A model generated the notes under the pieces. The model was not told the origin of the DNA. It worked only from the letters and a program-made list of their open reading frames with translations, and ran no database searches. From Neotamlana sedimentorum (GTDB lineage Bacteria > Bacteroidota > Bacteroidia > Flavobacteriales > Flavobacteriaceae), in the NCBI RefSeq assembly GCF_000943565.1, contig NZ_JTDW01000001.1:1-64000 (forward strand): a stretch of DNA of 64,000 nucleotides, given 5' to 3'. Shown in pieces: positions 1 to 9,221 of the stretch. The position numbers and the translations under genes are program-made. Every line of letters starts with the position of its first letter. Within the stretch, counting starts at the first letter, position 1.

Positions 1-109
1 ACTCACTAAAAAGATTGTGGTTAAGTAAAGATTTAATATAGCCAAAACAATTAATTATTTTTTTAACTAAAATCTCAATATAAAGCTAGCCTATTTAGTC
101 AAAATTTTT

Positions 110-870
110 TTCAGGATCTTTGTATTAATGTTAGCAATAAATGTTAACGCCAAATTTACTAATGGTTTAGGAAATGTTAAAATTAGTAAGACAAAGAGTT
201 GTTTAACAAAAACTACAGCTTTAGGATTTAAAAAAAATTAGAATAGAGTTTAACCGTATTGAAGTTGTTTGTAAGCCGAGAGTTACTGTTAGGTTTTAGC
301 GAGAATATTACCGATGGTTACGATTATGGATATGACACCGAAACAACTTTATAAAAAAATGAATTATGCTTAAATATAAATAGGCAGAATTATGGTATGT
401 AGGCATATACAAAATTAACACTAGAAAAAATCATAAAATTAAATCATAATGTTATTGGAAATTGGCGATTTGTAATTAATATTCCAGAATTGGAAATATA
501 AATGAATCTCAAGAAATCTTTTTAAAGGATAAAATCGCTCAGCTTTATTTTGATTTATCAAAAGGAGAAGGTTATGAGTTTTATTCTAATAAGGGCAGTT
601 TTCCCGACCGTTTTGAAATTGTATTTCAAAAAAACACTGACTTTAAAAACCAATGACTTATACTTCCGTAATCACCAACACGTTTTTTGTAAAGTATTTA
701 AATAGTGTAAATAGTTTAACTGTTATAAATTTACAAAGCCAAACAGTTTTGGAGTTAAACAATGTATCTCGACATGATTTAGAGTCGGGTATATCTTTCT
801 ATAATTTTTTATGTAATACTTATGTGGTTTTTCTACAAACAAAAAACTATGGTGTTATTACAAAAAAATA
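110..870 (+). pseudogene. Decayed duplicate of the downstream T9SS-sorted protein
   Basis: This stretch translates, in shifting frames and across several stops, into a protein closely related to the intact gene at 1198-2073. Recognisable pieces are a signal-peptide-like stretch (about 115-170), KIRIEF, then RELLLGFSE and YDYGYD after a frameshift, GEGYEF and NKGSF, and a C-terminal part at 653-870 reading VINLQSQTVLELNNVS. The pieces are collinear with the intact gene. At least two frameshifts and several in-frame stops mean no full product can be made. The best reading is a tandem duplication in which the upstream copy has died. The exact left edge is uncertain. The 72-codon open frame at 653-871 is only the surviving sorting-domain remnant. 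Confidence 0.85.
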
Positions 871-1197
871 ATTATTAATTGAAATATTTCAAATGATGTT
901 TCAGACTTCTTTATTTTGAGTAGACTATATCTTTTGTAAACACGAATTATTTAAATCAGTATGTTTGTTTTTTTAAAAACATTTACTTTTCTTTTTAAAA
1001 TAGAAAGTAAAATACTACAATAAATAGATGAAATGACAATTTTTAACGATTAAGTGTATTAAAATTAGTTAAAATGCTATTTTGTATCGATTTTTCCTAA
1101 ATCTACTTAAATACTTTCCTAACTTTACAAAAGCAAAAGGTAGCTATTGTAGTGATACATAATTTATCTTCCAAATCACCCCAAACATCTATTTATT
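871..1197. other. Gene-free stretch between the pseudogene and its intact paralogue
   Basis: AT-rich intergenic DNA. I see no convincing ORF, hairpin or exact TAnnTTTG promoter element. The closest promoter-like string is TAACTTTA near 1120, about 70 bases before the next ATG. Confidence 0.5.
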
Positions 1198-2073
1198 ATG
1201 AAACATATTTTCTATAAAAATTATAAAGTAATAATTGCGGTTTTATTATTTCAATTAATTTCAATTAGTGAACATTTAATCGCTCAAGAAAACAGTATTT
1301 TAGGTCATGTAAATATGTCTTTGGTAGAAAATACGGTGACATCAAAATCGACTATCGTTAAAAAAAATACTTCTTCAGGCTTTCAAAAAATAAGAGTAGA
1401 ATTTAGAGGTTTAGAAGGTGTTTATATAAGAAGAGAGTTGCTTTTAGGTTTTAGTGAAAAAACAACCGATGAGTACGATTATGGGTATGATGCAACTGTT
1501 ATAAAAACCTATCAAGACGATTTAAATTTAGACTTAAATGGGGTTAATATGAGTATACAAGCTTATTGCCAATTAACTAATGATAAATTAATAAAGTTCA
1601 ACCATTATTCTTCAGGAGACCATACTTTCGCAATTAAAGTAATTGAACTAGAGAATATAGATGAAGATCAACAAATATTTATTAAGGATAATCAAACAGG
1701 ACAACATTTCGATTTATCTTCTGGAGAGGCCTATGAGTTTGTTTCATCTAAAGGTTCTTTTACGGAACGCTTTGAACTAGCTTTTCAAGTAGAGTCTACA
1801 ACAACCTTAAACACAAACGAGGTGGCTTACAATTCTAAAAATATGTATTTCCAAAATCCAACAAATACGTTTTACGCTAAACAATTAAAAACTATGGTTA
1901 AAAAATTAGTTTTAGTAAACTTACAAGGTCAAAAAGTGTTGGAATTAAACAATGTGTCTCAAGATACTTTAGAAGCGGGAATTTCGTTAAATAATATGTC
2001 GCCTAATACATATGCGGTTATGCTTCAAACCGATAACCAAGAGGTTTTAACCAAGAAGTTTGTAATAAATTAG
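1198..2073 (+). CDS. Secreted protein with T9SS type A C-terminal sorting domain
   Basis: 291 residues. Residues 1-30 look like a signal peptide ending ...LIAQ. The last ~70 residues (about 223-291) have the pattern of a Por/T9SS type A sorting domain: LVLVNLQGQKVLE, then a GISL turn, NTYAVMLQT and a terminal TKKFVIN. In Bacteroidota this domain sends a protein through the outer membrane by the type IX system and is then normally cleaved. The middle region (about 45-215) is acidic, with repeated Tyr/Asp, and I do not recognise a catalytic domain. The protein is short for a T9SS cargo. A decayed paralogue lies directly upstream and a terminator follows. It is probably a surface or secreted protein of unknown function. 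Confidence 0.8.
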   Translation: MKHIFYKNYKVIIAVLLFQLISISEHLIAQENSILGHVNMSLVENTVTSKSTIVKKNTSSGFQKIRVEFRGLEGVYIRRELLLGFSEKTTDEYDYGYDATVIKTYQDDLNLDLNGVNMSIQAYCQLTNDKLIKFNHYSSGDHTFAIKVIELENIDEDQQIFIKDNQTGQHFDLSSGEAYEFVSSKGSFTERFELAFQVESTTTLNTNEVAYNSKNMYFQNPTNTFYAKQLKTMVKKLVLVNLQGQKVLELNNVSQDTLEAGISLNNMSPNTYAVMLQTDNQEVLTKKFVIN

Positions 2074-2100
2074 CACAAAATCAACCTTTAAAATATTTTA

Positions 2101-2130
2101 AAAGCCATTACTTAAGTTTTGGCTTTTTTT
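2101..2130 (+). terminator. Rho-independent terminator after the T9SS-sorted gene
   Basis: AAAGCCA at 2101-2107 pairs with TGGCTTT at 2120-2126 and is followed by a T run. It separates the gene at 1198 from ileS. Confidence 0.75.
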
Positions 2131-2189
2131 AATGCTTATAATTTCAGTTTAAATGCTTAAATTCGCGCATCGAAACGAAAAATGTATAA

Positions 2190-5100
2190 ATGAGCATGAA
2201 ATTTGCTGAATATAAAGGACTTGACCTGCCAAAAGTATCCGAAGAAATTCTTAACTATTGGCAAGAAAATAACATATTTGAAAAAAGTGTAACCACCAGA
2301 GAAGGCAATGAAACATTTGTGTTTTTCGAAGGGCCACCATCGGCAAACGGTTTACCTGGTGTACACCACGTGTTAGCACGCGCTATAAAAGATATTTTTC
2401 CACGATATAAAACCATGAAAGGGTACCAAGTAAAGCGTAAAGCTGGTTGGGATACGCATGGTTTACCTATTGAGCTTGGTGTAGAAAAAGAGTTAGGTAT
2501 TACTAAGGAAGATATTGGTAAAACTATTTCTGTTGAAGATTATAATGCCGCATGCCGTAAAGCGGTAATGCGCTACACCGATGTTTGGAACGATCTTACT
2601 CAAAAAATGGGGTATTGGGTAGATATGGACGATCCATACATTACCTACGAACCTAAATACATGGAATCTGTTTGGTGGTTATTAAAACAGATTTACAATA
2701 AAAGTTTATTATACAAAGGTTATACTATACAACCATATTCTCCAAAAGCAGGAACCGGTTTAAGTTCGCATGAGTTAAACCAACCAGGAACATATCAAGA
2801 TGTAACCGATACCACAATTGTTGCGCAGTTTAAGGCTGTTGCCGAAACGCTGCCAGACTTTTTACAAAACGAAGGCGATATACATTTCTTAGCTTGGACC
2901 ACCACACCTTGGACATTGCCAAGTAACACAGCGTTAACCGTTGGTCCAAAAATAGATTATGTTTTAGTTGAAACATACAATCAATATACTTTCGAGCCAA
3001 TCAATGTAGTTTTAGCTAAAAAATTGGTGAACTATCAGTTTTCTGGAAAGTTTAATCGTGTTGAAAATAAATCTGAATTATTAGCATATAAATCTGGCGA
3101 CAAAAAAATTCCATACTTCGTTGTAAAGGAATTTGTTGGTAAAGATTTAGTTGGTATAAAATATGAGCAATTAATGCCGTATGTTTTACCAAACGATAAT
3201 CCAGAAAATGCATTTAGAGTTATAGCTGGAGATTTTGTAACTACCGAAGATGGTACAGGTATTGTACACACCGCACCAACCTTTGGTGCCGACGATGCTT
3301 TGGTGGCAAAACAAGCAACACCAGAAGTACCGCCAATGCTTGTAAAAGATGAAAACGGAAACTTAGTGCCGCTTGTAAATTTACAAGGTAAATTCCGTCC
3401 AGAGTTAGGCGATTTAGCTGGTAAATACGTTAAAAACGAATATTATAACGATGGCGAAGCTCCAGAGCGTTCGGTAGATGTTGAAATTGCCATTACATTA
3501 AAAGAAGAAAACAAAGCCTTTAAGGTTGAAAAATATAAACACAGCTACCCTAATTGTTGGCGAACCGATAAACCAATTCTTTATTATCCTTTAGATTCTT
3601 GGTTTATAAAAGTTACCGACATAAAGGATAGAATGTATGAGCTTAACGAAACCATAAACTGGAAACCAAAAGCAACAGGAACAGGTCGTTTTGGTAATTG
3701 GCTAGCCAATGCTAACGATTGGAACTTGTCGCGCTCTCGCTACTGGGGAATTCCGTTACCAATTTGGAGAACCGAAGATGGTAAAGAAGAAATTTGTATA
3801 GGTTCGGTGGAAGAACTTAAAGCAGAAATGCACCGTGCCGTTGAGGCAGGCGTTCTTGAAAAAGATATTTTTGAAGATTTTGAAGTTGGAAACAATTCCG
3901 AAGAAAATTATGCAAAACTAGATTTACATAAAAATATAGTTGATGGCATAGTTTTAGTGTCTCCAACGGGCCAAAAAATGTTCCGCGAAAGCGATTTAAT
4001 AGATGTTTGGTTCGATTCTGGTTCAATGCCCTACGCACAATGGCATTACCCATTCGAGAATAAAGATTTAGTTGATGGTGGCGTATCGTATCCTGCCGAT
4101 TTTATCGCCGAAGGTGTCGATCAAACTCGTGGATGGTTTTACACACTTCACGCTATTGGAACCATGGTTTTCGATTCTGTAGCCTACAAAAATGTAGTTT
4201 CTAACGGGTTAGTTTTAGATAAAAACGGACAAAAAATGTCGAAACGTTTAGGTAATGCTGTCGATCCGTTTGAAACTTTAGGTAACTACGGTGCCGATGC
4301 TACACGTTGGTACATGATTAGTAACGCTAATCCTTGGGATAATTTAAAATTTGATATTGATGGTGTAGAGGAAGTAAAGCGTAAATTCTTCGGAACACTT
4401 TATAATACGTATTCGTTCTTCTCGTTATATACAAATCTAGATGGTTTTAGTTATGCTGAAGCTGATATTTCGTTTGAAGATCGCCCGGAGTTAGACCGTT
4501 GGATTTTATCAGAATTACATACCTTAATTAAGAAAGTAGACGAATATTATGCCGACTATGAACCAACTAAAGCGGCTAGAGCAATTTCAGACTTTACGCA
4601 AGATAATTTAAGTAATTGGTTTGTACGTTTAAGTAGAAGACGTTTCTGGAAAGGCGATTACCAACAAGATAAAATTTCGGCCTACCAAACATTATATACA
4701 TGTATGGAAACCATAGCGAAACTTGGGGCGCCAATTGCACCTTTCTTTATGGATAAATTGTATTTAGATTTAAATGCAGTAACTAAAAAAGAAGGTTTCG
4801 AGAGTGTACACTTAGCTAATTTCCCAGTTTACAACGAAGCTTTTGTAGATAAAAGTTTAGAGCGTAAAATGGAAAATGCTCAAATAATATCATCGTTAGT
4901 ATTATCGCTACGAGCAAAAGAAAAAATAAAAGTACGCCAACCACTGCAAAAAATTATGATTCCGGTGGTAAGCGAGCAACAAAAAGAAGAAATTTTAGCC
5001 GTATCTAATTTAATAAAACACGAGGTAAATGTAAAAGAAATTGAACTTTTAGATGATGCTTCAGATATATTAGTAAAACAAATAAAACCAAACTTTAAAG

Positions 5101-5594
5101 TACTTGGTCCACGCTTTGGAAAGGACATGAAAGCTGTTGCAGCTAAAGTAATTAACTTTTCTTCTGAAGATATTAACAAAATTGAGCAAAACGGTAATAT
5201 TGAGGTTGATATTAATGGAAAAAATATTACTTTAGAACGCGGAGATGTAGAAATTACATCTCAAGATATTGAAGGCTGGTTAGTTGCAAATGAAGGTGCT
5301 TTAACAGTAGCGCTAGATGTAACAATAACCGACCATTTACGTAAAGAAGGTATTGCAAGAGAATTAGTAAACCGAATTCAAAATTTACGTAAAGATTCTG
5401 GTTTTGAAGTTACCGATAGAATTGATGTAGTGCTTCAAAAGGACGATAACATTGTAAATGCTATTGAAACCAATATCGAATATATTAAAACAGAAACATT
5501 AACCGAACAATTAGAAATAAAAGACCAAATTAAAAATGGTATAGAAATTGCTTTTGATGATGTAAATACCAGATTGTTTATTCAAAAACATTAA
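2190..5594 (+). CDS. ileS: Isoleucyl-tRNA synthetase
   Basis: 1134 residues, a class I aminoacyl-tRNA synthetase that charges tRNA-Ile in the cytoplasm. Visible landmarks are the HIGH-like motif in PPSANGLPGVHHVL near residue 50, the GWDTHGLPIELG block that is characteristic of IleRS, TTTPWTLPSN in the editing domain, ESDLIDVWFDSGS, and the KMSKR loop in GQKMSKRLGNAV. The GWDTHGLP version and the length over 1100 residues resemble the eukaryote-like type of IleRS, which in known cases is poorly inhibited by mupirocin; that last point is inference here. ATG at 2190 is chosen; a second ATG two codons later would give almost the same protein. The DksA-like gene begins four bases after the stop, so the two are probably co-transcribed. 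Confidence 0.97.
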   Translation: MSMKFAEYKGLDLPKVSEEILNYWQENNIFEKSVTTREGNETFVFFEGPPSANGLPGVHHVLARAIKDIFPRYKTMKGYQVKRKAGWDTHGLPIELGVEKELGITKEDIGKTISVEDYNAACRKAVMRYTDVWNDLTQKMGYWVDMDDPYITYEPKYMESVWWLLKQIYNKSLLYKGYTIQPYSPKAGTGLSSHELNQPGTYQDVTDTTIVAQFKAVAETLPDFLQNEGDIHFLAWTTTPWTLPSNTALTVGPKIDYVLVETYNQYTFEPINVVLAKKLVNYQFSGKFNRVENKSELLAYKSGDKKIPYFVVKEFVGKDLVGIKYEQLMPYVLPNDNPENAFRVIAGDFVTTEDGTGIVHTAPTFGADDALVAKQATPEVPPMLVKDENGNLVPLVNLQGKFRPELGDLAGKYVKNEYYNDGEAPERSVDVEIAITLKEENKAFKVEKYKHSYPNCWRTDKPILYYPLDSWFIKVTDIKDRMYELNETINWKPKATGTGRFGNWLANANDWNLSRSRYWGIPLPIWRTEDGKEEICIGSVEELKAEMHRAVEAGVLEKDIFEDFEVGNNSEENYAKLDLHKNIVDGIVLVSPTGQKMFRESDLIDVWFDSGSMPYAQWHYPFENKDLVDGGVSYPADFIAEGVDQTRGWFYTLHAIGTMVFDSVAYKNVVSNGLVLDKNGQKMSKRLGNAVDPFETLGNYGADATRWYMISNANPWDNLKFDIDGVEEVKRKFFGTLYNTYSFFSLYTNLDGFSYAEADISFEDRPELDRWILSELHTLIKKVDEYYADYEPTKAARAISDFTQDNLSNWFVRLSRRRFWKGDYQQDKISAYQTLYTCMETIAKLGAPIAPFFMDKLYLDLNAVTKKEGFESVHLANFPVYNEAFVDKSLERKMENAQIISSLVLSLRAKEKIKVRQPLQKIMIPVVSEQQKEEILAVSNLIKHEVNVKEIELLDDASDILVKQIKPNFKVLGPRFGKDMKAVAAKVINFSSEDINKIEQNGNIEVDINGKNITLERGDVEITSQDIEGWLVANEGALTVALDVTITDHLRKEGIARELVNRIQNLRKDSGFEVTDRIDVVLQKDDNIVNAIETNIEYIKTETLTEQLEIKDQIKNGIEIAFDDVNTRLFIQKH

Positions 5595-5598
5595 CATT

Positions 5599-5982
5599 AT
5601 GAGCTCAGATACAAACGTTAGATATTCCGATAAAGATTTAGCCGAATTTAAAGTATTAATTCAAGAAAAAATTAATAAAGCACAACACGATTTAGATCTT
5701 ATTAAAAGTGCTTACATGAACGACCATAATAATGGTACCGATGATACATCGCCTACCTTTAAAGCGTTCGACGAAGGTAGCGAGGTAATGAGCAAGGAAT
5801 CGAATTCGCAATTAGCTATTCGTCAAGAAAAATTTATTCGCGACTTAAAAAATGCCTTAATCCGTATAGAGAATAAAACCTATGGTATTTGTCGTGTAAC
5901 CGGTAAATTAATAAACAAAAAACGCTTAGAGTTAGTACCGCATGCTACTTTAAGTATTGAAGCAAAAAACATGCAAAAATAG
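5599..5982 (+). CDS. DksA/TraR-family protein lacking the zinc-finger cysteines
   Basis: 127 residues. An N-terminal helical part (YSDKDLAEFKVLIQEKINKA...) is followed by a C-terminal zinc-ribbon-like end, YGICRVTGKLINKKRLELVPHATLSIEA. DksA binds RNA polymerase through the secondary channel and tunes the stringent response together with ppGpp. Classical DksA uses a four-cysteine zinc finger; here only one Cys remains in that region (YGIC) and the other positions are Gly, Ala and Ile, so zinc binding is unlikely. It sits between ileS and lspA, four bases after ileS, and a strong terminator follows at 6007-6046. The family assignment is good; the regulatory role is inferred. Confidence 0.85.
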   Translation: MSSDTNVRYSDKDLAEFKVLIQEKINKAQHDLDLIKSAYMNDHNNGTDDTSPTFKAFDEGSEVMSKESNSQLAIRQEKFIRDLKNALIRIENKTYGICRVTGKLINKKRLELVPHATLSIEAKNMQK

Positions 5983-6006
5983 GTTGCATTAATTTAAATT
6001 AAACAA

Positions 6007-6046
6007 AACGTCTCTACCTTAAATTTTAGGCCAGAGACGTTTTTTG
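6007..6046 (+). terminator. Terminator after the ileS-dksA-like unit
   Basis: AACGTCTCT at 6007-6015 pairs with AGAGACGTT at 6033-6041, followed by a T-rich run. It is a strong hairpin in a 111-base gap. Confidence 0.85.
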
Positions 6047-6093
6047 TTTCATGTTTTCTTAACATGACTCTTAACAGGTTTTAACTCCAAAAT

Positions 6094-6711
6094 ATGTCTT
6101 TAAAAAAATCTATTTTATTTATTATTTGCGTTTTACTTATCGATCAATTAAGTAAAATTTATATAAAAACAAACTTTGCACTTTACGAAAATGTAGAGGT
6201 TTTTACTTGGTTTAAAATATATTTTATAGAAAACGATGGAATGGCTTGGGGTACTAAAATTAGTGATTTCACTACTTTAATTTCCGACAGAACAGCCAAA
6301 GTTATTTTAACCGTGTTTCGTATTGTGGCCATTTTTGGTATTGGTTATTGGCTTGTTTCGGCTATAAAAAAACAAAGTCCTAAAATACTTGTTGTGGCTA
6401 TTGTTTTAATATTTGCTGGTGCCTTAGGTAATATTATTGATTCGGTATTTTATGGTGTTTTGTTCGACGACAGTTTAAACCAAGTGGCGGCGTTTTTACC
6501 AGAAGCTGGCGGTTACGACACCTTCTTACATGGTAAAGTGGTCGATATGTTGTATTTCCCGTTAATAGAGGTAGATTTACCACAGTGGTTACCAATTTAT
6601 GGAGGTAAGCGTTTTAATTTTTTCGAGCCTGTTTTTAATATTGCCGATGTAGCCATTAGTACAGGGTTTATAATGCTTATTGTGTTTAATAAAAAAGCCT
6701 TTGCTAAATAA
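6094..6711 (+). CDS. lspA: Lipoprotein signal peptidase (signal peptidase II)
   Basis: 205 residues with four hydrophobic segments (about 5-15, 70-90, 98-115 and 180-200). The aspartyl protease LspA cleaves the signal peptide of prolipoproteins in the inner membrane after lipidation. Family landmarks are IDQLSK near residue 15, FIENDGMAWG, GALGNIIDSVFYG with catalytic Asp116, and FNIADVAIS with catalytic Asp185. It is slightly longer than the Proteobacterial enzyme because of a loop around 120-150, which I believe is usual for Bacteroidota versions. Many lipoproteins are encoded in this same window. It lies downstream of a terminator, so it may have its own promoter. Confidence 0.95.
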   Translation: MSLKKSILFIICVLLIDQLSKIYIKTNFALYENVEVFTWFKIYFIENDGMAWGTKISDFTTLISDRTAKVILTVFRIVAIFGIGYWLVSAIKKQSPKILVVAIVLIFAGALGNIIDSVFYGVLFDDSLNQVAAFLPEAGGYDTFLHGKVVDMLYFPLIEVDLPQWLPIYGGKRFNFFEPVFNIADVAISTGFIMLIVFNKKAFAK

Positions 6712-6773
6712 ATTTACGTGAGTATTTTCTTCTAATATTTTAATTCTTATATTTAGTTTTTAAATATTACTAA

Positions 6774-8660
6774 ATGAAAATTAAAGTCCTGTTCTCGCTT
6801 TTTGTTATTTCCCTTTTTTCAACCGTTGTATTTTCTCAAAACACTTTCGATATTGTTTTTCCGCAGCAAGATCGCGACAAAATATGTCAACAGTGTTTTC
6901 AAATTTTTAGGCAAAAACCAAAAGAAGTTCAGTTTTCTATAAAGCGAGATAAAAACAGTTTATATTTTCATGTTAACGATAAAAACTGGTTTAATACATT
7001 GTTTAAAAATGCAGGCGATGGTATTGCTATCGATGTAGTTACTAAAAATCGCTATAATTGCGAAAATCCAAATATTGAAAGCACTCAAATTAAAGGCGTT
7101 TTACAGCGCCCAAAATATGCTAATAAACTTCGTTCAGAATTAAAACCATACGGCGAAAACGACTATCGTGTGCATGTTGGTAGAGTGCCAGAAAATTTAA
7201 TAAACGACCAGTTAGAGTATAACATCCTATTTTTAAGCAATAAAAATTTATGTAATTACTACGTTATTTATAACCTAGAATCGTATCCTTGGGATTTGCT
7301 CGATATGGGCATGTATTTAGACTCCTTAACTTACGATACCAAAAAAATTAAGCCAACTAGCGAGTCTGAGTTTGTTATAAAAAATAAAACTTTAAAGTTT
7401 AAAATTCCATTCGAAAAAAATAAATCGGAGTACTCTCAAGCAGATATAAAACCTATTTACGATTCGCTTAGGTTAACCGATTTTAATATTAAAACCATCA
7501 ATATTAAGGCCTACGCATCGGTTGAGGGTAGTTTAGAACGAAATATCGAATTGCAAGAACAGCGAGCCAATAGTATTGTTAGTGCGCTGCAAACATTTCA
7601 AAAGCCAACCATACAAACCACAGTATCTTCTTCGGAAAATTGGGTAGAATTTTTAAATGATATAAAAGGTACATCGCATGAAGGTTTAGGTAAGCTGAGT
7701 AAAAATGAAGTGAAAGCAAAACTTGTTGGAAGCTTATCGAACACCTTAGAGCCTATTTTACAAAACCACCGAAAAGCAGTTTTAGAGCTTGAATTAGAAA
7801 AGAAAGATAAATACAAAAACATGTCGGCTAACGAGCTGTTAACTAAATTTAATTCTGCAGTGCAGTCCGACGAATTAGAAAAGGCTTTGGAAATTCAAAA
7901 TTCAATTTTCAAGAAATTAAATAGTAAAGAAATTTCACCCGACTTTTTACGAAAAATGGAAATTCCAAAACAAGCCAAATTCGCTAAAATATTTAATAAA
8001 AACTCTGCAATTCGATTTTTAGATAATGTTAGGCAAGGTTTAATTGTTTACAACGAACTTCAAGAATTAGAAAAATTAGTGCCTAAAAACGGAGAGGTAA
8101 AATATAATTTAACGGCGCTTACCATAAAATTATGGCGCTATAATGCTATAAAAATTGAAGAAAGTAAATTAAAAACTCAAATTAATAACCTTAAAAATTA
8201 TGGTATCGATGCGAGCTTAATTACTAGAATGTTGGTGAATTACAACATTATTTTAGCCGAAAACTTTATGAGGCAACGCCAGTACGATGAAAAGGATAAA
8301 TCGGTGGAGTTTATAAATGCAAACTATAAATATTTCCCTTTATCCGATTACGATTATTTAAGTTTAGCACAGTTTTTTAGTTATTATGCCAATACCAGTT
8401 TGGCCGTTACTTTGCTAGAAGAAAAGGCCAAAAGCATCGAGATAGACGAAGATTTACTGTTTTACTATTTAAACCTCACTTTAATAAATAAAGAGTTAAC
8501 TAAAACGCCAGAATACAGAACCATTATGCTAAACGCTATAAACATGAATAAGCAGCGCTATTGCAAATTATTTAATGCTATAGAAAAAGGTGGTGTAACA
8601 TTCCAGATGTTAGAAGACGAATATTTAAGAACAACCTATTGCGAAAATTGTAATGACTAA
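6774..8660 (+). CDS. Secreted protein with OmpA-like domain and helical C-terminal half
   Basis: 628 residues with a clear signal peptide (1-21, ending VVFSQ). The N-terminal ~200 residues contain several cysteines (ICQQCFQIF) and no family I can name. Around residues 225-280 the pattern INIKAYASVEGS...NIELQEQRANSIVSAL matches the peptidoglycan-binding OmpA C-terminal fold. The rest is predicted helical and rich in Lys, Leu and Asn, possibly TPR-like (DELEKALEIQNSIFKKL). A cell-envelope protein anchored to peptidoglycan is the most that can be said. The stop overlaps by four bases the stop of the convergent cyclo-ligase gene. Confidence 0.65.
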   Translation: MKIKVLFSLFVISLFSTVVFSQNTFDIVFPQQDRDKICQQCFQIFRQKPKEVQFSIKRDKNSLYFHVNDKNWFNTLFKNAGDGIAIDVVTKNRYNCENPNIESTQIKGVLQRPKYANKLRSELKPYGENDYRVHVGRVPENLINDQLEYNILFLSNKNLCNYYVIYNLESYPWDLLDMGMYLDSLTYDTKKIKPTSESEFVIKNKTLKFKIPFEKNKSEYSQADIKPIYDSLRLTDFNIKTINIKAYASVEGSLERNIELQEQRANSIVSALQTFQKPTIQTTVSSSENWVEFLNDIKGTSHEGLGKLSKNEVKAKLVGSLSNTLEPILQNHRKAVLELELEKKDKYKNMSANELLTKFNSAVQSDELEKALEIQNSIFKKLNSKEISPDFLRKMEIPKQAKFAKIFNKNSAIRFLDNVRQGLIVYNELQELEKLVPKNGEVKYNLTALTIKLWRYNAIKIEESKLKTQINNLKNYGIDASLITRMLVNYNIILAENFMRQRQYDEKDKSVEFINANYKYFPLSDYDYLSLAQFFSYYANTSLAVTLLEEKAKSIEIDEDLLFYYLNLTLINKELTKTPEYRTIMLNAINMNKQRYCKLFNAIEKGGVTFQMLEDEYLRTTYCENCND

Positions 8661-9220
8661 AATTTGTAGGTTTTGTTTGGTGTAACACAATAATTTAATT
8701 GAATATCACTTTCAAAAACATCGGTAATTTCTGTTTCGGCTTCAAAAAAGGATAAACCAATTTTAATAGTGTCTGGGCGGCATTTACTTAAAAACCTGTC
8801 GTAAAAGCCTTTGCCATAACCCACACGATTACCTTTTAAATCGAAGGCTAAAAGCGGGATAAAAACCACATCAATTTTATCATTACTAATTTCAAAACCA
8901 TCAATAGGTTCAGGAATATTATAAGCGTTTTTTTTAATTCTGGTATTGTCGGTGAGTAAAAAATGCGTCATTTCGTAAGTTTCAAAATCACTTTTAGAAA
9001 TCACTATATTTTTGTCTTTACCAGAAAGGATGTTCAAAATATAATCGGTATTTACTTCGTTTTGTTCTTCAATAGTTAAAAAAATATGATAACATGATGC
9101 GTTCCAAACGGGTAGTTTTAAAAGCTGATTAGCAACAGAAATACTTAAGGCATCTACATCTTTTTCAGATAGTTGTTGTCTTTTAGCTCTGTATGTTTTT
9201 CGCAGTTCGGCTTTTTTCAT
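8657..9220 (-). CDS. 5-formyltetrahydrofolate cyclo-ligase
   Basis: 187 residues. The enzyme converts 5-formyl-THF to 5,10-methenyl-THF using ATP. Seen in the sequence are the N-terminal basic motif KAELRKTYRAKRQQLS, VFIPLLAFDLKGNRVGYGKGFYDRFL with the conserved GxGKGxYDR loop, and a C-terminal hydrophobic FF-E stretch. The length matches the family. It is the last gene of a four-gene minus-strand run that starts with the RimB-like protease at 11490. The gap to the deacylase gene is a single base, suggesting translational coupling. A functional connection with the RimK genes is not obvious. Confidence 0.92.
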   Translation of the reverse strand: MKKAELRKTYRAKRQQLSEKDVDALSISVANQLLKLPVWNASCYHIFLTIEEQNEVNTDYILNILSGKDKNIVISKSDFETYEMTHFLLTDNTRIKKNAYNIPEPIDGFEISNDKIDVVFIPLLAFDLKGNRVGYGKGFYDRFLSKCRPDTIKIGLSFFEAETEITDVFESDIQLNYCVTPNKTYKF

Positions 9221-9221
9221 T

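Noticed and set aside
653-871. 72-codon open frame as an independent gene
   Set aside because: It is the collinear C-terminal remnant of the decayed T9SS-sorted paralogue, without a signal of its own.
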